From: Haliotis asinina
Taxonomy: Eukaryota; Mollusca; Gastropoda; Lepetellida; Haliotidae
Assembly: GCF_037392515.1 (NCBI RefSeq)
Contig: NC_090281.1
Coordinates: 53,050,753 to 53,114,752 of the forward strand
Direction: 5' to 3'
Length of the DNA: 64,000 bases
Part shown: one piece after another, positions 45,146 through 56,479 of the stretch
How positions within the stretch are numbered: position 1 is the first letter of the stretch
Layout of the letters: each line of letters starts with the position of its first letter
Made by a program: the position numbers and the translations under genes
The notes under the pieces: model-generated
Seen by the model: the letters and a program-made list of their open reading frames with translations, nothing else
What the model was told of the DNA's origin: nothing
Database searches by the model: none

Positions 45146-48100
45146 GTGTTTGATTTCACAACTGAAGTATTTTCTGTAATGTTTTCAGAATATATTCTTA
45201 CCTAAAGTTTTGATGAATTTCTAATTTATTTTCTTAAATAAAATAAAAGGTTTGATTACATGGGTGTCCTTATTTGTTTCCAAATTGACTGATCCAACAG
45301 TATTTCAACTATATGACGCTCATTTCTCGCACCACGTCTGTGCGACGTACAGTTTAAACTCACTCACTCACTCGACGGTGTTTCGTTAAGAAGGGCTTGT
45401 GTTTTGATTTGATTCACAACATACATTTGCCACTATTCCACGCGTGAATTCAGGTGCAACTCGAAGCTTCGTACCATGATGTTATATTAAAAGGGGATTC
45501 TCGTTATCATGTATTACAGGGGCTGTGGAGAAGTCCAGTGGTTGAGGCGTTCCCTCGCCACTCTGATCATTAAGTCCCGGGTTTGAATCCCCACATGGGT
45601 ACAATGAGTGAGGCCCATTTCTGGTTTTCCCCCGGCGTGATGCAGGAGAAATACTAACGCAGGGTAAATCCCAACTCATTCACTCACTCGTGAGTTGCAC
45701 TTGGCTTGAGGTTATATGACAAGAAATGGTAGGAATGAGATGATGTATGCTGGCAAGCATGATAAAACCGGCAACAATTTGTCAGGGCTAGTACACGCAG
45801 ACACACACGCACGCACGCACCTGCTATATGAGTGCAACAATCTTGAAGTGAACCCCCATTTAGTGTCCCGTGTCCCGTGTCCCGTGTCCCGTGTCCCGTA
45901 GAGTGATGTTAAAGTTTCATTCTTTTCACCATGACACGCAGTTTGCGTTGTTGCCTACAGCAAATATAACATCGTGTATTGTAAACACAATAAAAATGTA
46001 ATCAGCCACACAATTTGGCCGACATTTTGACATTTTAGAGTTTTATAAACTAGACAATTAACCTTTATTTTGCTGGCATTTTGAAAGCTTTCCTTCCCAC
46101 AAATACCTAGTATCAAAGAATAACTTAATCATTAGAATCATTCTGTCAAGGCCATCCTGTGCTGCTCAAACAAACGCATGCAGTATTTCATGAACCGAGA
46201 TATCTGATAAAGCCAGCGTTCATCTGTCGCCCAAAAGCCTCTTCCGTGACAGGCACTTGCACTTGAACCCCAGCTTACGTCATTGAAATAACCTCCAACC
46301 AAAATATTTGAACTTCACTCGACTTCTGTGGCCAAGGGTCCATGAGCCACAGGGGGAACTGAAGACAGTATGGAACGACTGTCTGTAATCGCGGCCCGGG
46401 CACATAGAGACATCTTGAAGGAATTTGGTGGCAATTCTTTTGAAGATTGATCCCGAATTTGTGGTAATGAAGCTTCTAAAGCAACAGGGCTCGAGAGTAA
46501 TTCAATGTTGGCAGCGCAGACATCTCGTTTCTCGCGAGATCAGGTTCCCGTCATCGATCGCCCCAGCATTTGAGCATCTATCACAATTTAAGGTGTGTAC
46601 AGGCATGAGGATAAGGGAAGATAAACCATGGCAATTAACTCTAATTTTATTTCACTGGACGCTAATACAGTTTCGTCTTCTTGTCCACGAGTTTTCAGTT
46701 TTGTTGCAGCAACTGGGCAGAGAAACACTTAATGCCGGGGTAATTATCTCATTGCTGGGAGCAGAGCCGCAATGGTTGATTGTATTTGAGCTAGGCAGGA
46801 TTACATTATCACATACGGTGGTAGCACACGTAATATCTGCAACGAAACGCTGGAATTTTCGTAAGGTTCCTATAAACCGTCTTCATGCACCCTCATTCTT
46901 ACAGGCGCCAATTATCGTCCCCTTCATCTTCGCAAGTCCATATTGCGTGTCCTTCATGAAATTGAGGGACTGTGTAAGCAATATATCAGATCTCAACAAT
47001 TTCTTCGATCCGTGATAGTGCAGGCTGCTTTAAGAATTTATTTAAACCGTGAGAGACGATCAGTTGCGAAATACCATGGAGGTCACTGGAAGAAATTTAC
47101 TCCGGTGTTTGGAAGCACTAGGCGATCCGATTTCAGCCAATCAAATGATGGCCCCTTGCTAGACGCCGCCATTTTGATCAAGAGATCTTGTGAGAAGCAG
47201 AGTCATGGATAGCAAGTAGACCTTGTTCGCTTTCATAGGCGATGAGAGATTTATTTAAAAGCCTCTACAAACCTGTCATTAGGTACCATGAAAGGTCATA
47301 CGCTGCTAGTCTTTATAGCAACAGTTTTTGATCGATTTCTTCGGTGTCGATGTCTCGAGTTAAGGGCCACCGTTTCCTTTTGTAGGTATAATGTGTCGAC
47401 AAGGGATTTCAAATGTCAACGATATATGCATATGTAGACTTTAACCACATTATCTCCTCGTGTGATGTGTACTCGTAATTTGTATGTTGAGTCCCTGTTG
47501 GGGGAGGCGTTTCTAACAGCTCCACGTATAGGTATCAGATTCCAGGCCATTTGATTCGGCCTGTGAACAGAGGCCACGCCACAGATGTGAGTAGTTGTTA
47601 GCCAAGTTTGATTGTTAACTCTAAAGTTGGGTGTACAAGCAAATCGTGTGCTAAATACTGAATCGGTACTATAAATCACAATACCGATGACAAAGTTACA
47701 AGGAATGAGTGAGTGTTGTGGGTTTGAATCCGTTTCGAGCATAATTCGATCGTGTGTGAGAAGAACTCAAAGTGATGTAGGTTATCGGACATATAGTGAC
47801 CATGTATAAAGTTGTGAACATGTGTCTAGTGACCATGTGTAATGTAGTGACCATGTGTCTGTGAACATGTGGAAAATAGTGAACATGTGTAAAGTGATCG
47901 CTGAAAATATCAGCGATTGGCAAAACGGTTTCAAAAAACAGGCAGAGTTCTTGCAACACATGGTAAATTTTGGATAACACTTTGTCAGTAAAGCATGAAT
48001 TCCAGTACTTTTGATAGGCTGAGTCCTATCAGGGGTGACATTGTTTTCGTAGGGAAAGGTCTGCATCATCAACATCCCTGCATCATCAACATGCATCTAT

Positions 48101-48267
48101 AGTGGACTGACATTGTTTATGTCTCGAACTTACCGTATATCTGAGATCTTCCTCTGTCGAACCCCAGGGTGGTGGTGCATGTCTTTGCCTCCCATGGCGA
48201 ACCGCTCCAGGAACGAGTCGGGCCTCCGGGCAGGCCGGCGCCCCCCTTGTGCCCATGCTTTGATGAC
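36724..48267 (-). CDS. CNGA: Cyclic nucleotide-gated cation channel, alpha subunit (CNGA1/2/3-like), 3' part, 3 exons seen (580 aa)
   Basis: Exons: 48267-48134, 38839-38628 and 38120-36724. Donors are gtaagttc and gtgagct, acceptors ctggcag, ggtgcag and atttcag, and the phases fit. Numbering from the first visible residue: S1 ~61-83, S2 ~94-113, GYLEQGL 116-122, S3 ~140-157, S4 with R/K repeats ~163-181, S5 ~191-216, pore [20 protein letters not shown] with filter T255-TIGET-260, S6 to [10 protein letters not shown] 295-304, then C-linker. The CNBD spans ~371-485 with FGEVSILN and GNRRTAN (R455, T456 contact the phosphate and ring), and a C-terminal leucine-zipper coiled coil lies at ~515-560 ([12 protein letters not shown]). 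The zipper and filter glutamate E259 mark an alpha-type subunit: a non-selective cation channel opened by cGMP/cAMP in sensory membranes. The N-terminal exon(s) upstream of 48267 were not identified, so the protein is incomplete. The first intron seen is ~9.3 kb. Confidence 0.93.
38329..38576. repeat. Dispersed repeat with TGACGTCA cores, copy 2 (intron of CNG gene)
   Basis: gtgtaatatttttacggc, tgacgtatgacgtcaaaatg, gacgtcacaatgctaatgc and ggtattacacgg match 15317-15660. The left flank gctgaagatactgca represents the uninterrupted version of the site that holds a MITE at 15180. Confidence 0.85.
38856..39462. repeat. ~600-bp (gtga)n-rich array directly upstream of a CNG exon
   Basis: Imperfect gtgagtgagtgggtgactgg-type repeats run to within 17 bp of the exon whose acceptor is at 38840/38839. 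In the transcript orientation the intron end is about 600 nt of cactcactcaccc-type sequence, rich in CTCAC branch-point-like motifs, followed by a T-run and the acceptor. Confidence 0.9.
39470..40985. other. CNG intron sequence; one SINE, no gene
   Basis: Apart from the family B copy at 40104-40280, nothing recognisable is present. Confidence 0.45.
40104..40280 (-). repeat. SINE-like family B copy
   Basis: atgaatgaacgcctcattcg, caatgttccagctatatagc, ctgtaaataatcgattctgg and cgagcctgaccaccagatcc. Confidence 0.8.
40990..41405. repeat. Degenerate ~13-16-bp tandem repeat (gttacgggagtgttacatgg)
   Basis: gtgttacgggagtgttacat, gggtgttacgggagtgttac and variants repeat some 25 times with frequent substitutions and length changes. 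Confidence 0.85.
41410..42900. other. CNG intron sequence; nothing supported
   Basis: No domains, arrays or SINEs seen. Confidence 0.4.
42905..43076 (-). repeat. SINE family A copy
   Basis: (gtga)n, cactagaaatgggcttcaca, ggggaatcgaacccgggtct, ttggcgtgacgagtgaacgc and cactaggctaaccccatcgc. Confidence 0.9.
43169..43549 (-). other. Unrecognised 126-codon frame within the CNG intron
   Basis: The minus-strand frame contains a hydrophobic run ([20 protein letters not shown]) but no family match I know and no splice sites that I trust. It may be incidental. Confidence 0.15.
43828..44208. repeat. 24-bp minisatellite, about 16 copies
   Basis: Unit tactggttacagtcacgctt plus tggg. Variants with ccttggg and cttcgga alternate irregularly. 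It keeps several frames open on both strands because 24 is divisible by 3. Confidence 0.95.
44215..45060. other. CNG intron sequence; nothing supported
   Basis: Short minus-strand frames only (73 and 79 codons), no recognisable domains. Confidence 0.4.
45061..45145. repeat. (attt)n microsatellite, 21 units
   Basis: Uninterrupted attt repeats over 85 bp. Confidence 0.98.
45290..45373 (+). repeat. SINE tail fragment
   Basis: cagtatttcaactatatgac to ttaaactcactcactcactc is the tail module with its terminal (actc)n. Confidence 0.55.
45519..45689 (+). repeat. SINE family A copy
   Basis: aagtccagtggttgaggcgt, cccgggtttgaatccccaca, gaggcccatttctggttttc and an actcattcactcactc tail. Confidence 0.85.
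45866..45900. repeat. 7-bp tandem repeat (gtcccgt)n, 5 units
   Basis: gtgtcccgtgtcccgtgtcc continues without interruption to 45899. Confidence 0.9.
46425..47015 (+). other. Unrecognised 196-codon open frame
   Basis: The longest open frame not explained by repeats ([20 protein letters not shown] at its start). Composition is ordinary but I recognise no domain on this strand. On the opposite strand, short broken stretches near 46400-46600 ([12 protein letters not shown]) vaguely recall Harbinger-type transposases, too weakly to call. It lies in the CNG intron. Confidence 0.15.
47083..47172 (-). other. Possible short 5' coding exon beside CCAAT and YY1-like motifs
   Basis: The minus-strand ATG at 47172 sits in caaaatggcggcg, a YY1-like context often found at 5' ends of genes. 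It opens 29 codons beginning [18 protein letters not shown], with a possible donor (gtaaat) 72 nt after the ATG. The motif gattggctg (inverted CCAAT) lies inside. No downstream exon was found, so this is speculative. Confidence 0.2.
47797..47897. repeat. ~20-bp tandem repeat (gtgaccatgtgtaaagta type)
   Basis: agtgaccatgtgta, gtgaacatgtgtctagtgac and gtgaacatgtggaaaatagt recur about five times. Confidence 0.75.
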
Positions 48268-48289
48268 CTGCCAGAAACAAGATGATAGT

Positions 48290-50015
48290 TCAGACAGATG
48301 TCACATTGCAATAACGTGATGCCTTGGGACCCGGAAGTGTGCGCTCGTGTTAATATTTCGCTGACAAGGGGTTTCCAGTTTGAAAACACTGATATATTCG
48401 ATCAATCGACTTTTGACTATCTGAAACGGATTTTAAACAAGGCAACCATTATTCGATGGATCACTAAGAAACAGCGACAACACCAGGTTTTTGCGAAAAA
48501 AAAAATATTATTGCGTGGACCGTCCTGAACTTAATCCTTTCTTTGCACTATATATAATTGTATTGTGTAACATTGTCTCCAGATAATCCTGCAGTTCAAA
48601 ACTCATTTAGTTCTTATGCATTTTATATATCGTCAACTAATTATTGGAAAAATGGAATTCTTGAAATCACGCAATGTTTTGCGATCATGTGTTGCTTGTT
48701 TGGGAACGTTTCAACGGTAACGAGGTCCTCAACCGGGTACCTAACATAAGGGATTGGTACATGATGCATCATCTAGGTAACCACACATATTCCAGACAAA
48801 AGACGATCACTTTATTCAAAATGAAATACTTTAAAAACTGTTCCTGAGTCATATATTTTGAAAAATGCTTACGTACATGAACTTATACAACATCATTATC
48901 ACTTTAAACGAACCACAACCTGAACTGATTCCTCAAAAGTTGTGTATGCTGCAACCCATCTCACCGACTATCTCAGTATTCTAGGTATTTCTCATCAACT
49001 ATTCATATTCACTGACCATTGGTGACCCAGTCACAGTAAATATAAAGAAAGTGAAATCTAGAGAAAAACGAATTTGGATTGTCTGCCGAAACGTAATCCA
49101 CGTGGAGAGAATAAGTATAGATCATATAAATCATATGGATCACCGAAGCCCAGATAACACCAGGTGTTCATGTGAAGGTAAACACGTGGTGCGTCAATAA
49201 CTCACAACATGGATAATCTGCGTAACAAGGAACTAATGTTTTCCTCACAGGGCGTATCGGGATCAATTCAAGGAACATCTGTGTATGTTTAACATAAGCA
49301 CTGCGGGTAAGAGTTAGATAAAGCTGAACCCCCCATACAAGCGTTCGGTTAAACTCTGATTATATATAATTATACAGTGAACTATATGTTTCTAATGAAC
49401 CTGCACGAAAACAGCTCTGAAATATCGCAAACCATTAACTATGGAATCTAGGTTAATGAACACAATAGGCTAATATATCACACAAATATTGATGGGTTAA
49501 GGAAGGTACAGGCATTGTTAACAACTGAACTATGTTCTGTGTGGGATCAGAGTTAATGCTTGTAAACCATGAAAATCAAGGCACCATTCTGCTTTGGAAA
49601 ACCTAAACATACTCTCGCTGACAAAACGGTCAGCTCGACAGCTTGCATATCTCAGCCATTACAAGTGACCTCGGGCCAGTTGGTCCGTGTTTTTATTTCT
49701 TAATCAACTGGACTGGGAGACAAACCTTGCCCCTGGTGTTTTCCTCTTTAAACAGTTGTGAGCATGTCAATAATCAGTTGAATTGACGACAACCAGAACC
49801 AGCTAACCTAATTAGAGGAAGGAGAAACGTAGAAATGGTTGAGTCTGGCGCCTATCATCGCCTACCGCGTGATCGGGGACACCAATCGGAGTGTGTTACG
49901 ACTGGAGGTGAAAGCTTGGACAAGAAAATCACCAGGGGTGGGGATGTTGCTGTGATAATTACTTCCTACAATTAGGTACTGAAGCTTACCTTCGCTCGTA
50001 TTTAATTGTTGATTT
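48290..50015. other. Region upstream of the CNG exon at 48267; no exon recognised
   Basis: The missing N-terminal CNG exon(s) could lie here or further right. CNG N-termini are poorly conserved and none could be recognised. Short plus-strand frames at 48298-48528 and 48558-48749 carry no domain. Confidence 0.35.
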
Positions 50016-50016
50016 G

Positions 50017-50140
50017 GAGAGGTGGGTTAGCATAGTGGTTAAAGCGTTCGCTCATCAAGTAGAAGACTCGGGTTCCCCCATAAAGGTACAATGTGTGAAG
50101 CCGTTTCTGGAATAATGCTAAAAGCGGCGTAAAACCAAAC
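50017..50140 (+). repeat. SINE family A copy, 3' shortened
   Basis: gaggtgggttagcatagtgg, aagcgttcgctcatcaagta, acaatgtgtgaagccgtttc and aatgctaaaagcggcgtaaa, without the (actc)n tail. Confidence 0.85.
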
Positions 50141-50504
50141 TGATTGTTGATTTGATTGATTGTGGTTTGGTTTGTGTTTGACACCGCACTCGTACCGCAC
50201 TGTATAATCCTCTAATCTGATACTGTTTGTGTGTACGCTTGAAATACACCTGGTTTCTCATCTCATGGACACGTTAGCTAGGAAATGCACCCCAACATGC
50301 AGGTTCCTGTCGTTGGAGTGGACTAGATCAAGGGTCGGTTAACCATAATGTGGAAATAACTGTTTGCAATATTGTCTTATGATTTTCTTTGCCATTGGGT
50401 TTAAATGAGCGTGTTATTGACCTACATAACGCAGTGGCTGGACTTCGTGACTCTTCTACCTAAAGACGCTAAAAGGTGGTACTTGTTCTCCCGCCTGGCG
50501 ATCG

Positions 50505-50725
50505 ACAATAAGGTGGTAAAAGAAGTCGTTAGAACAATAAAGTGGTAAAAGAAGTCGGTTAGAACAATAAAGTGGTAAAAGAAGTCGGTTAGAACAATAA
50601 AGTGGTAAAAGAAGTCGGTTGGGACAATAAAGTGGTAAAAGTAGTCAGTTAGAACAATAAAGTGGTAAAAGTAGTCGGTTGGGACAATAAAGTGGTAAAA
50701 GTAGTCAGTTAGGACTATATGGTGG
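50505..50725. repeat. 30-bp minisatellite, about 7 copies
   Basis: acaataaagtggtaaaagaa plus gtcggttaga repeats nearly exactly. Later units change gaagtcggttaga to gtagtcagttaga or cggttggga. Confidence 0.95.
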
Positions 50726-50729
50726 TTAT

Positions 50730-52070
50730 TTAAATGGCAACAGGGTGTCTGAGGGTGTTAGTACGTCAAAACGATTAATAGTTGCTAAAACGGCTTAGTG
50801 AAAATCAGTGATGACTCCAGGTGTTCGAGAAAGAGTAAGAAAAGTAAGACTTTTTTGTACTGCAGTAAGTAACCTCAGTTGCTCGTTAACAAGTATGAAT
50901 AAATACATATTACGAACCACAGCTATTAATTCTCACATAAATACGCAGATTAACATATGTGGTCGTTCCTATTTCGATTTTGTAGAATCATTAACCTGTG
51001 GGTCACACAGTTCTGCATTGAAAGTCGACTTGTGTTTGCCTATGAACTTTGTGGTCAGGTAAACAAGGACAATATTGATCACAAGATAACCCAGTCTACA
51101 ATATGAACTAATATATCGTAAAGTTTGCAAAAGAAAATTCGATTTGACAGAGACTTTGTTGAGACGCTTATAGACTGAAGAAAGACGTATAAATGTCACA
51201 AACATAAGACACTAAAGAGATATTCTTAAAATATACACTCACCAAAATAACCGTTTTGTGTTAGTGTCAGTTAACGTATAATCAAACTTATATATTATAT
51301 CATATATAATTACCACTGTCCATTTGTTTACTTAGCAGCGCAATATGAGCACCTTGTGTTACATGTGGGCTAAAACTGTAGCAATTAAGCAGATTCAAGT
51401 ACTCGATGGGACTCAACCCAAAATGTCCTGCATATTACTGAGAAACTGGAATCCCAAATATAACATGATACATCTGACCACTTTCTAAAAGGTATTGTAT
51501 ATTGCCAGCTTCGGCCATGGGTGATCTAGACTACCACATGTCAGACTTCATTTTTTTGTGGGAACCGTGGTTGATGGTGCGTTAGATAGCTGAAGCTTTG
51601 TGCTACGATTAGGTGCGTTATTTTCCATCTGAGTGTGGATTCAAATCCCGGATGGGACTCAACCCCAAAAGAACTAGAATCTGTACTTTGTTAAGAGACT
51701 GTAAGCCCCAGTATAACATATGCTCTATCTAACCACTTTTAGTAACATGGGCGCCGTGTGTTCTAGAAAATAAAATCAATATCAAAGTACAGAACGATTT
51801 GTTTAACTCATTGTTTCCATCCATTTTGTAAGCATGCATTGCAATACAGAAGGTTGAGTTAATTTGCACGAGCTGATCACGCGATGTACGTCATGCGCGT
51901 GTGAAACACGTGTCTCATTTCCCATTTTATGATCGATATTCTGTACCAGTTTTGAGTCTGTAATGTCAAATTGTCACGTATTCCCCAGCGGGAGTTTTAA
52001 TCGGTTCTGCAGAATTCCTGCAATGTCAGTTTGTACAATAGAGACATACGCCTCCGTGTGACCTGCTGAC
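50730..52070. other. No gene; contains an uncharacterised dispersed repeat
   Basis: About 51405-51500 and 51640-51740 are related to each other (gatgggactcaacccaaaa, taacatNatgNtNtatctNaccacttt) and to 7155-7265. Confidence 0.5.
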
Positions 52071-52071
52071 C

Positions 52072-52129
52072 TGAAGAAGAAGAAGAAGAAGAAGAAGAAG
52101 AAGAAGAAGAAGAAGAAGAAGAAGAAGAG
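52072..52129. repeat. (gaa)n microsatellite
   Basis: About 19 uninterrupted aag/gaa units, immediately left of a SINE. Confidence 0.97.
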
Positions 52130-52140
52130 GTATTTCACAA

Positions 52141-52338
52141 GAACTTTACGCCGCACTCAGTAATATTCAAGCTCGGCGCTCCGTAAATAATGATGTCTGG
52201 AATAGACTGCGCAGTTGGGAACAAAGCCTGACCAGAGTCAGCGAGCCTGACCACCCGATGCCATCGGTCGCCTCTTACGACAAGCATAGAGGCCTTTTGT
52301 AGCAAGCATGGGTTGCTGAAGACCTATTCTACCCCGAT
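52141..52338 (-). repeat. SINE-like family B copy, near full length
   Basis: actttacgccgcactcagta, aatattcaagctcggcgctc, gtcagcgagcctgaccaccc, cgcctcttacgacaagcata and gaagacctattctaccccga. Confidence 0.9.
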
Positions 52339-52344
52339 CAGCGG

Positions 52345-53795
52345 TAATGGAGAAAGAACTTGTAATGATTGGTGAATAATGTGTCTATGCACTGAATTAT
52401 GACCTGCAATGAGTTACGAGATACTTTCACGTTCAGAATACCACATCATTAAGTGTGCCAATAGCACGTCATGTTGATGGGTTGAATGGACTTATGATTA
52501 GTAGTAAAATGTACACAATGAAATCATCTATAAACGTTGTTAAGTGATTTAAGAAATCCATTGCGAGGTGACAGCACTTGCTGTATCATGATAGGCCAGA
52601 TAACGGATTCGTCCCAACATCTCTATCCCCCGTGCCTCACATCCCAGGTCTAGATTCTCCAAGTACCTGATACACTATCCTATCAGGCAGACACCCCTCA
52701 ACTCCGATAATGCTTTCTCTCATATAACAGTTTAATCACTGCCGATGCCGCTAAACCGGAAACGTGTCCGTGACCATTAAGATTTAGCCTCGATTTGAGT
52801 GATTTCTTCAGTTTGCGAGCCGAATCTCCATTTGTAGCCGGGGCAAAGCGTTGGGACTCTCGACATGTCACATTCGCGATGTTCGATTACTGTTAATATG
52901 AAAGTTGAACGGCAGAATCCCACCAGCGAGGCGGTCTAAATGCTGTTAACCGGAAGTACTCCCGCAGCCATTTTGTTTCTATGGTTTTGAAATGACTCTC
53001 CTTTGGTTGTCAATATTCAGCCAACCTAGCGGCAACGCCTGCATATCATATTTATGGAAAAGCGAAAGATGATATCTGCGGTATTAATCACGAATTGGGT
53101 TTGATTCGCGTAAATACACAGAGATATTGTTGCCTTGTTCCGTCCATTTTGTTGCAAACATAAACATACTGGATTGATATTCAGTTGCCCGGATACTGAT
53201 AAACAGTCGGAAGTTAAGACATGACACCGCTACTCGGATAAAAGATAACTGATATTAGTTATTACCCATTAAGAGTAATCCCGATAATGACCACAGTGCC
53301 CAGAGAGATTTCACAGGTGGATGTCCACGTATTTCTAAACAGGTAGGTTAAGTAGTGACGTGAGCTACTGACGAGACGGCAGGCTGCTATCTACATCATG
53401 CCATTGACACCCTTGTCCTTCCACTTGAGGATATTATGCACCTAACATACATCACTGGGTGAAATCGACATCCAGTTAAGGAAACTATAATACGAGATTT
53501 AGGTTAGCAACCGTGTGAATGGCTGGGGCCTTAAGACATCCTGTTGTGACCAGGTCTAATGTGATTTAATTATCGTTCTCTGATACTATGACTTCCTTAG
53601 AGCAAACAGTTCAGGGGCGTTATTGCGAATTAGACAGCAGTCAACTGATTTATTGATTTAATAGTGATATTTCTAATTGGTGAATATGAGAATATTTTCA
53701 ATATAACATTTTATCTGTGACGTCTAGTCGGCCTGTATGTGGTAAAGTTATTACAGTAGTAATTTCATTTATTACTTCTTGGTTATAGTGTATAC
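52345..53795. other. Intergenic; nothing supported
   Basis: No recognisable coding sequence or repeat structure noticed. Confidence 0.4.
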
Positions 53796-53796
53796 A

Positions 53797-53995
53797 GTGA
53801 ATATTCCTGCTGTATGACCGCGGTCTGTAAATAAACGAGTCTCGAGTCTGGATAAGACAGTCCTGTGACTGACTTCATGAACATCGCACTACACAAATGA
53901 GATACGATGACATTCATCAAAGAAGTCAGCAAGTATGACCACCATCCTGTTAGTCGCCTCTTCGGCAAGCATGGGTTACTGAAGACCAATTCTTT
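53797..53995 (-). repeat. SINE-like family B copy
   Basis: cagtgaatattcctgctgta, ggtctgtaaataaacgagtc, ggataagacagtcctgtgac and cgcctcttcggcaagcatgg. Confidence 0.85.
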
Positions 53996-54172
53996 ATGTA
54001 TGTGGAGGATTTAGATTTGGTCTCTTTTATTATCAGGAATGACAATACTATCTGTGAACAAACATATACAGTTTATCCATGATGCTGAACCATGCAGTTG
54101 GTAGAACCGTTATTACTCTTATGACCGGATATGTATTATATGCTGAACAGAAGTCTTGAGATCATGTGTTCT

Positions 54173-54240
54173 GACAATGATGCAGACACATGCTGACAAT
54201 GACGCAGACACGTGCTAACAATGATGTCGACACGTGCTGG
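54173..54240. repeat. ~24-bp tandem repeat, 3 copies
   Basis: gacaatgatgcagacacatg, ctgacaatgacgcagacacg and ctaacaatgatgtcgacacg. Confidence 0.8.
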
Positions 54241-54691
54241 AGACAAAACCTCGGTGTGATTCCCCAAGGACTTATAATTCAGAGCAGGCATAATTCACAC
54301 GGCTTCCGCTTTATCGGTTGTTGATCTGGGAATTTTGGAGTTGCCATTTGTATTGGAATTCCCACAAGGATAGAGTTTATCGAGCTCACAGATATGCACG
54401 ATTCTGCTCTCGAAAATACGTAAAACTCGCGGGTTTTCAATCAGTTAATGTGCAGACTGGTTTCATAAACCGTTCAGGGAAATGGTTCGTGTGAAATGCA
54501 TATTGTTTACTGACTTACAACACGGAAATCATCTGGCTCGGAGTGTGATGTTATGTGTAAGTTTCTGGCACCCACAGTCACCCTTCGGGGCGTGTGTAAT
54601 TTGTGCAGCGTCTGTGACACCTACGGATTTGAAGTGTCCTTTAGCTTTCTGTCGCCAAATGCAGGCAGAATAATATACCAGGTTTAGATTG

Positions 54692-54752
54692 TTTGAGTGA
54701 ATGACTTTAGCTCTACGTCGCCTACAGCAATATTTCAGCTATATATATATTC
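54692..54752 (-). repeat. SINE tail fragment
   Basis: gagtgaatgactttagctct, acgtcgcctacagcaatatt and tcagctatat. Confidence 0.6.
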
Positions 54753-54759
54753 ATCACCA

Positions 54760-55730
54760 CAAGGGCAGGACAGATTTTCAGGGATGATCCATTCATTTTC
54801 ACTGCAGCTTTGTTCCTTTTGCACCAGAAGGAATTTGTTTCTGAGGATAGACAAGACTGGGTGTTTTTTGCACTGACGTAGTTTATATTTTGCTTTTTAC
54901 GTTATTATTTTCGCATACATTTAGAATCTATGTTCATCCACGTGAACATAGAACAGAAACATTATCTTCCCGTCAGTGGAATCGGTGGTGATTGGTAATA
55001 ATTTCTTGTAGTATTTACATGGTTAATATAGTCAAGGTAAACCGTGCCAATATTTACAAACTGTTCCCTTGATATGTACAAAGAGATTTGTTGAGGTATC
55101 TCCCTTGTCGTTACACTGTGATCGGGTGAAATCACTATATCAGTATGGCTTGGCACTGAAATGGAGCTGCATTAGCCATCTGTAGGTCCAACACAGGACT
55201 CTATCACCAAATGGCTTCACGCAGTTTTGTAATTTTCTACAAGCTACCCTTCCCAGATCACCACCAACTAGATCACTGGCCACACGTGTAAGTGTCTCCA
55301 AAGTCAACATGGCAAAATGAATTAGCAGTCACAGATCTGAAACAGCCAGTACTGAAAACATATTTTTAAAATACGGAGCCTTGTTTACTCGTGAAACCTC
55401 GACTGTTGACCCACAGCTACCAACACAAGCACTTTCCTGTATCCAAACACCATTCCATTTCCAGTAGGTCACTGATAGCCCACGCCTGTCACTCAATCAG
55501 ATCCACCATGGTTTCTCTTAAATAAACACCAATTGACTGACAGCTCTGATAGCCGCGCCAACATATGGTCCCTGGCTCGTTTCTGTGAGGAAGTCAGCTT
55601 CCTTTAGTACAGATCTGTTAGTTCGGATATGACCGCATGGCGTGTATGTGCGTCAATGTAATGGTATCAATCAAGCACTCAATGTAATAATTTGTAATAT
55701 ACGACAGAACAATTATGTAATAGCCATTAA
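54760..55730. other. Intergenic; nothing supported
   Basis: No arrays, SINEs or domain-bearing frames seen. Confidence 0.4.
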
Positions 55731-55734
55731 TTAT

Positions 55735-55885
55735 TGGGGTAGTGGTGGTAGTCTAATTGCTGAAGTGCACTCATCACGCTAGGGAACTGGGTTTGAGTTC
55801 CCGCGTTGGTACGATATGTGAAGTCTATTTCTGGTGTCCCTCGCAGTGATACTGGCCGCGGCGGCATATAACCCACCCACCCACT
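55735..55885 (+). repeat. SINE family A copy
   Basis: ggggtagtggtggtagtcta, ctgggtttgagttcccgcgt, gaagtctatttctggtgtcc and an acccacccaccc tail. Confidence 0.8.
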
Positions 55886-56220
55886 ATAACGTCAGGAACT
55901 GCATCATGTTATATGTGCGTCAAGGTTGTTGTGCCACTCTCTGCATCACCCACACCAACTCACCATTTGGATTCTTATGACAGAAAGTCTGTACTATACA
56001 GTTTTAGTTATGTTAATGTCCATTTTCATAAGTGTCCATGTAACAAAAATCAACAATGGCTGCTCAAGACGAGTTCTAGCCTGCAGCTTCAAGAGTGAAT
56101 GCAAAAACAAAGGTGTGCTAAAGTAAATCCACTCATATCACTTCGCTATGCACTACGAAGTTAGTGAACCTGACCACCCGATTACGTCAGGTTCCTCTTT
56201 CAACACTGGCTGCTGAGGAC

Positions 56221-56341
56221 CAGGGCCTTCTTTCACAGAGCACGAAGGTGATCGTAAGTCGCTAAGGTAACTTTAGTGCAGTGTTAAAGAATGAGAATTA
56301 AGGTTAACCTTAGTACAGGTGTCTTCGTGAAAGGACCGCCT
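56221..56341. mobile_element. Short fold-back MITE-like sequence, degenerate
   Basis: gggccttctttcacagagca at the left pairs imperfectly with gtcttcgtgaaaggaccgcc at the right. Internal ctaaggtaactttagtgcag and aaggttaaccttagta also pair. It is related in style to the element at 22199. Confidence 0.55.
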
Positions 56342-56373
56342 GTTCTAACTTGCATCTAAAATGAATCTGTTTT

Positions 56374-56479
56374 GAATCTATTTCTGGTGTCCTCTCTCGC
56401 GTTGTTGCTGTTGGTATATTATTCCATTATTGCCAAAAGCGGCCTGACACCATACCCGCTTCCTCATTCACTCACTCAA
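56374..56479 (+). repeat. SINE family A 3' fragment
   Basis: gaatctatttctggtgtcct, attgccaaaagcggcctgac and a cattcactcactc tail. Confidence 0.75.

Noticed and set aside
46425-47015. 196-codon plus-strand frame as a real gene
   Set aside because: There is no recognisable domain, no splice or promoter context on that strand, and it is embedded in a long intron. Kept only as a low-confidence entry.
51974-52156. Poly-Phe minus-strand frame
   Set aside because: It is produced by the (gaa)n microsatellite next to a SINE.
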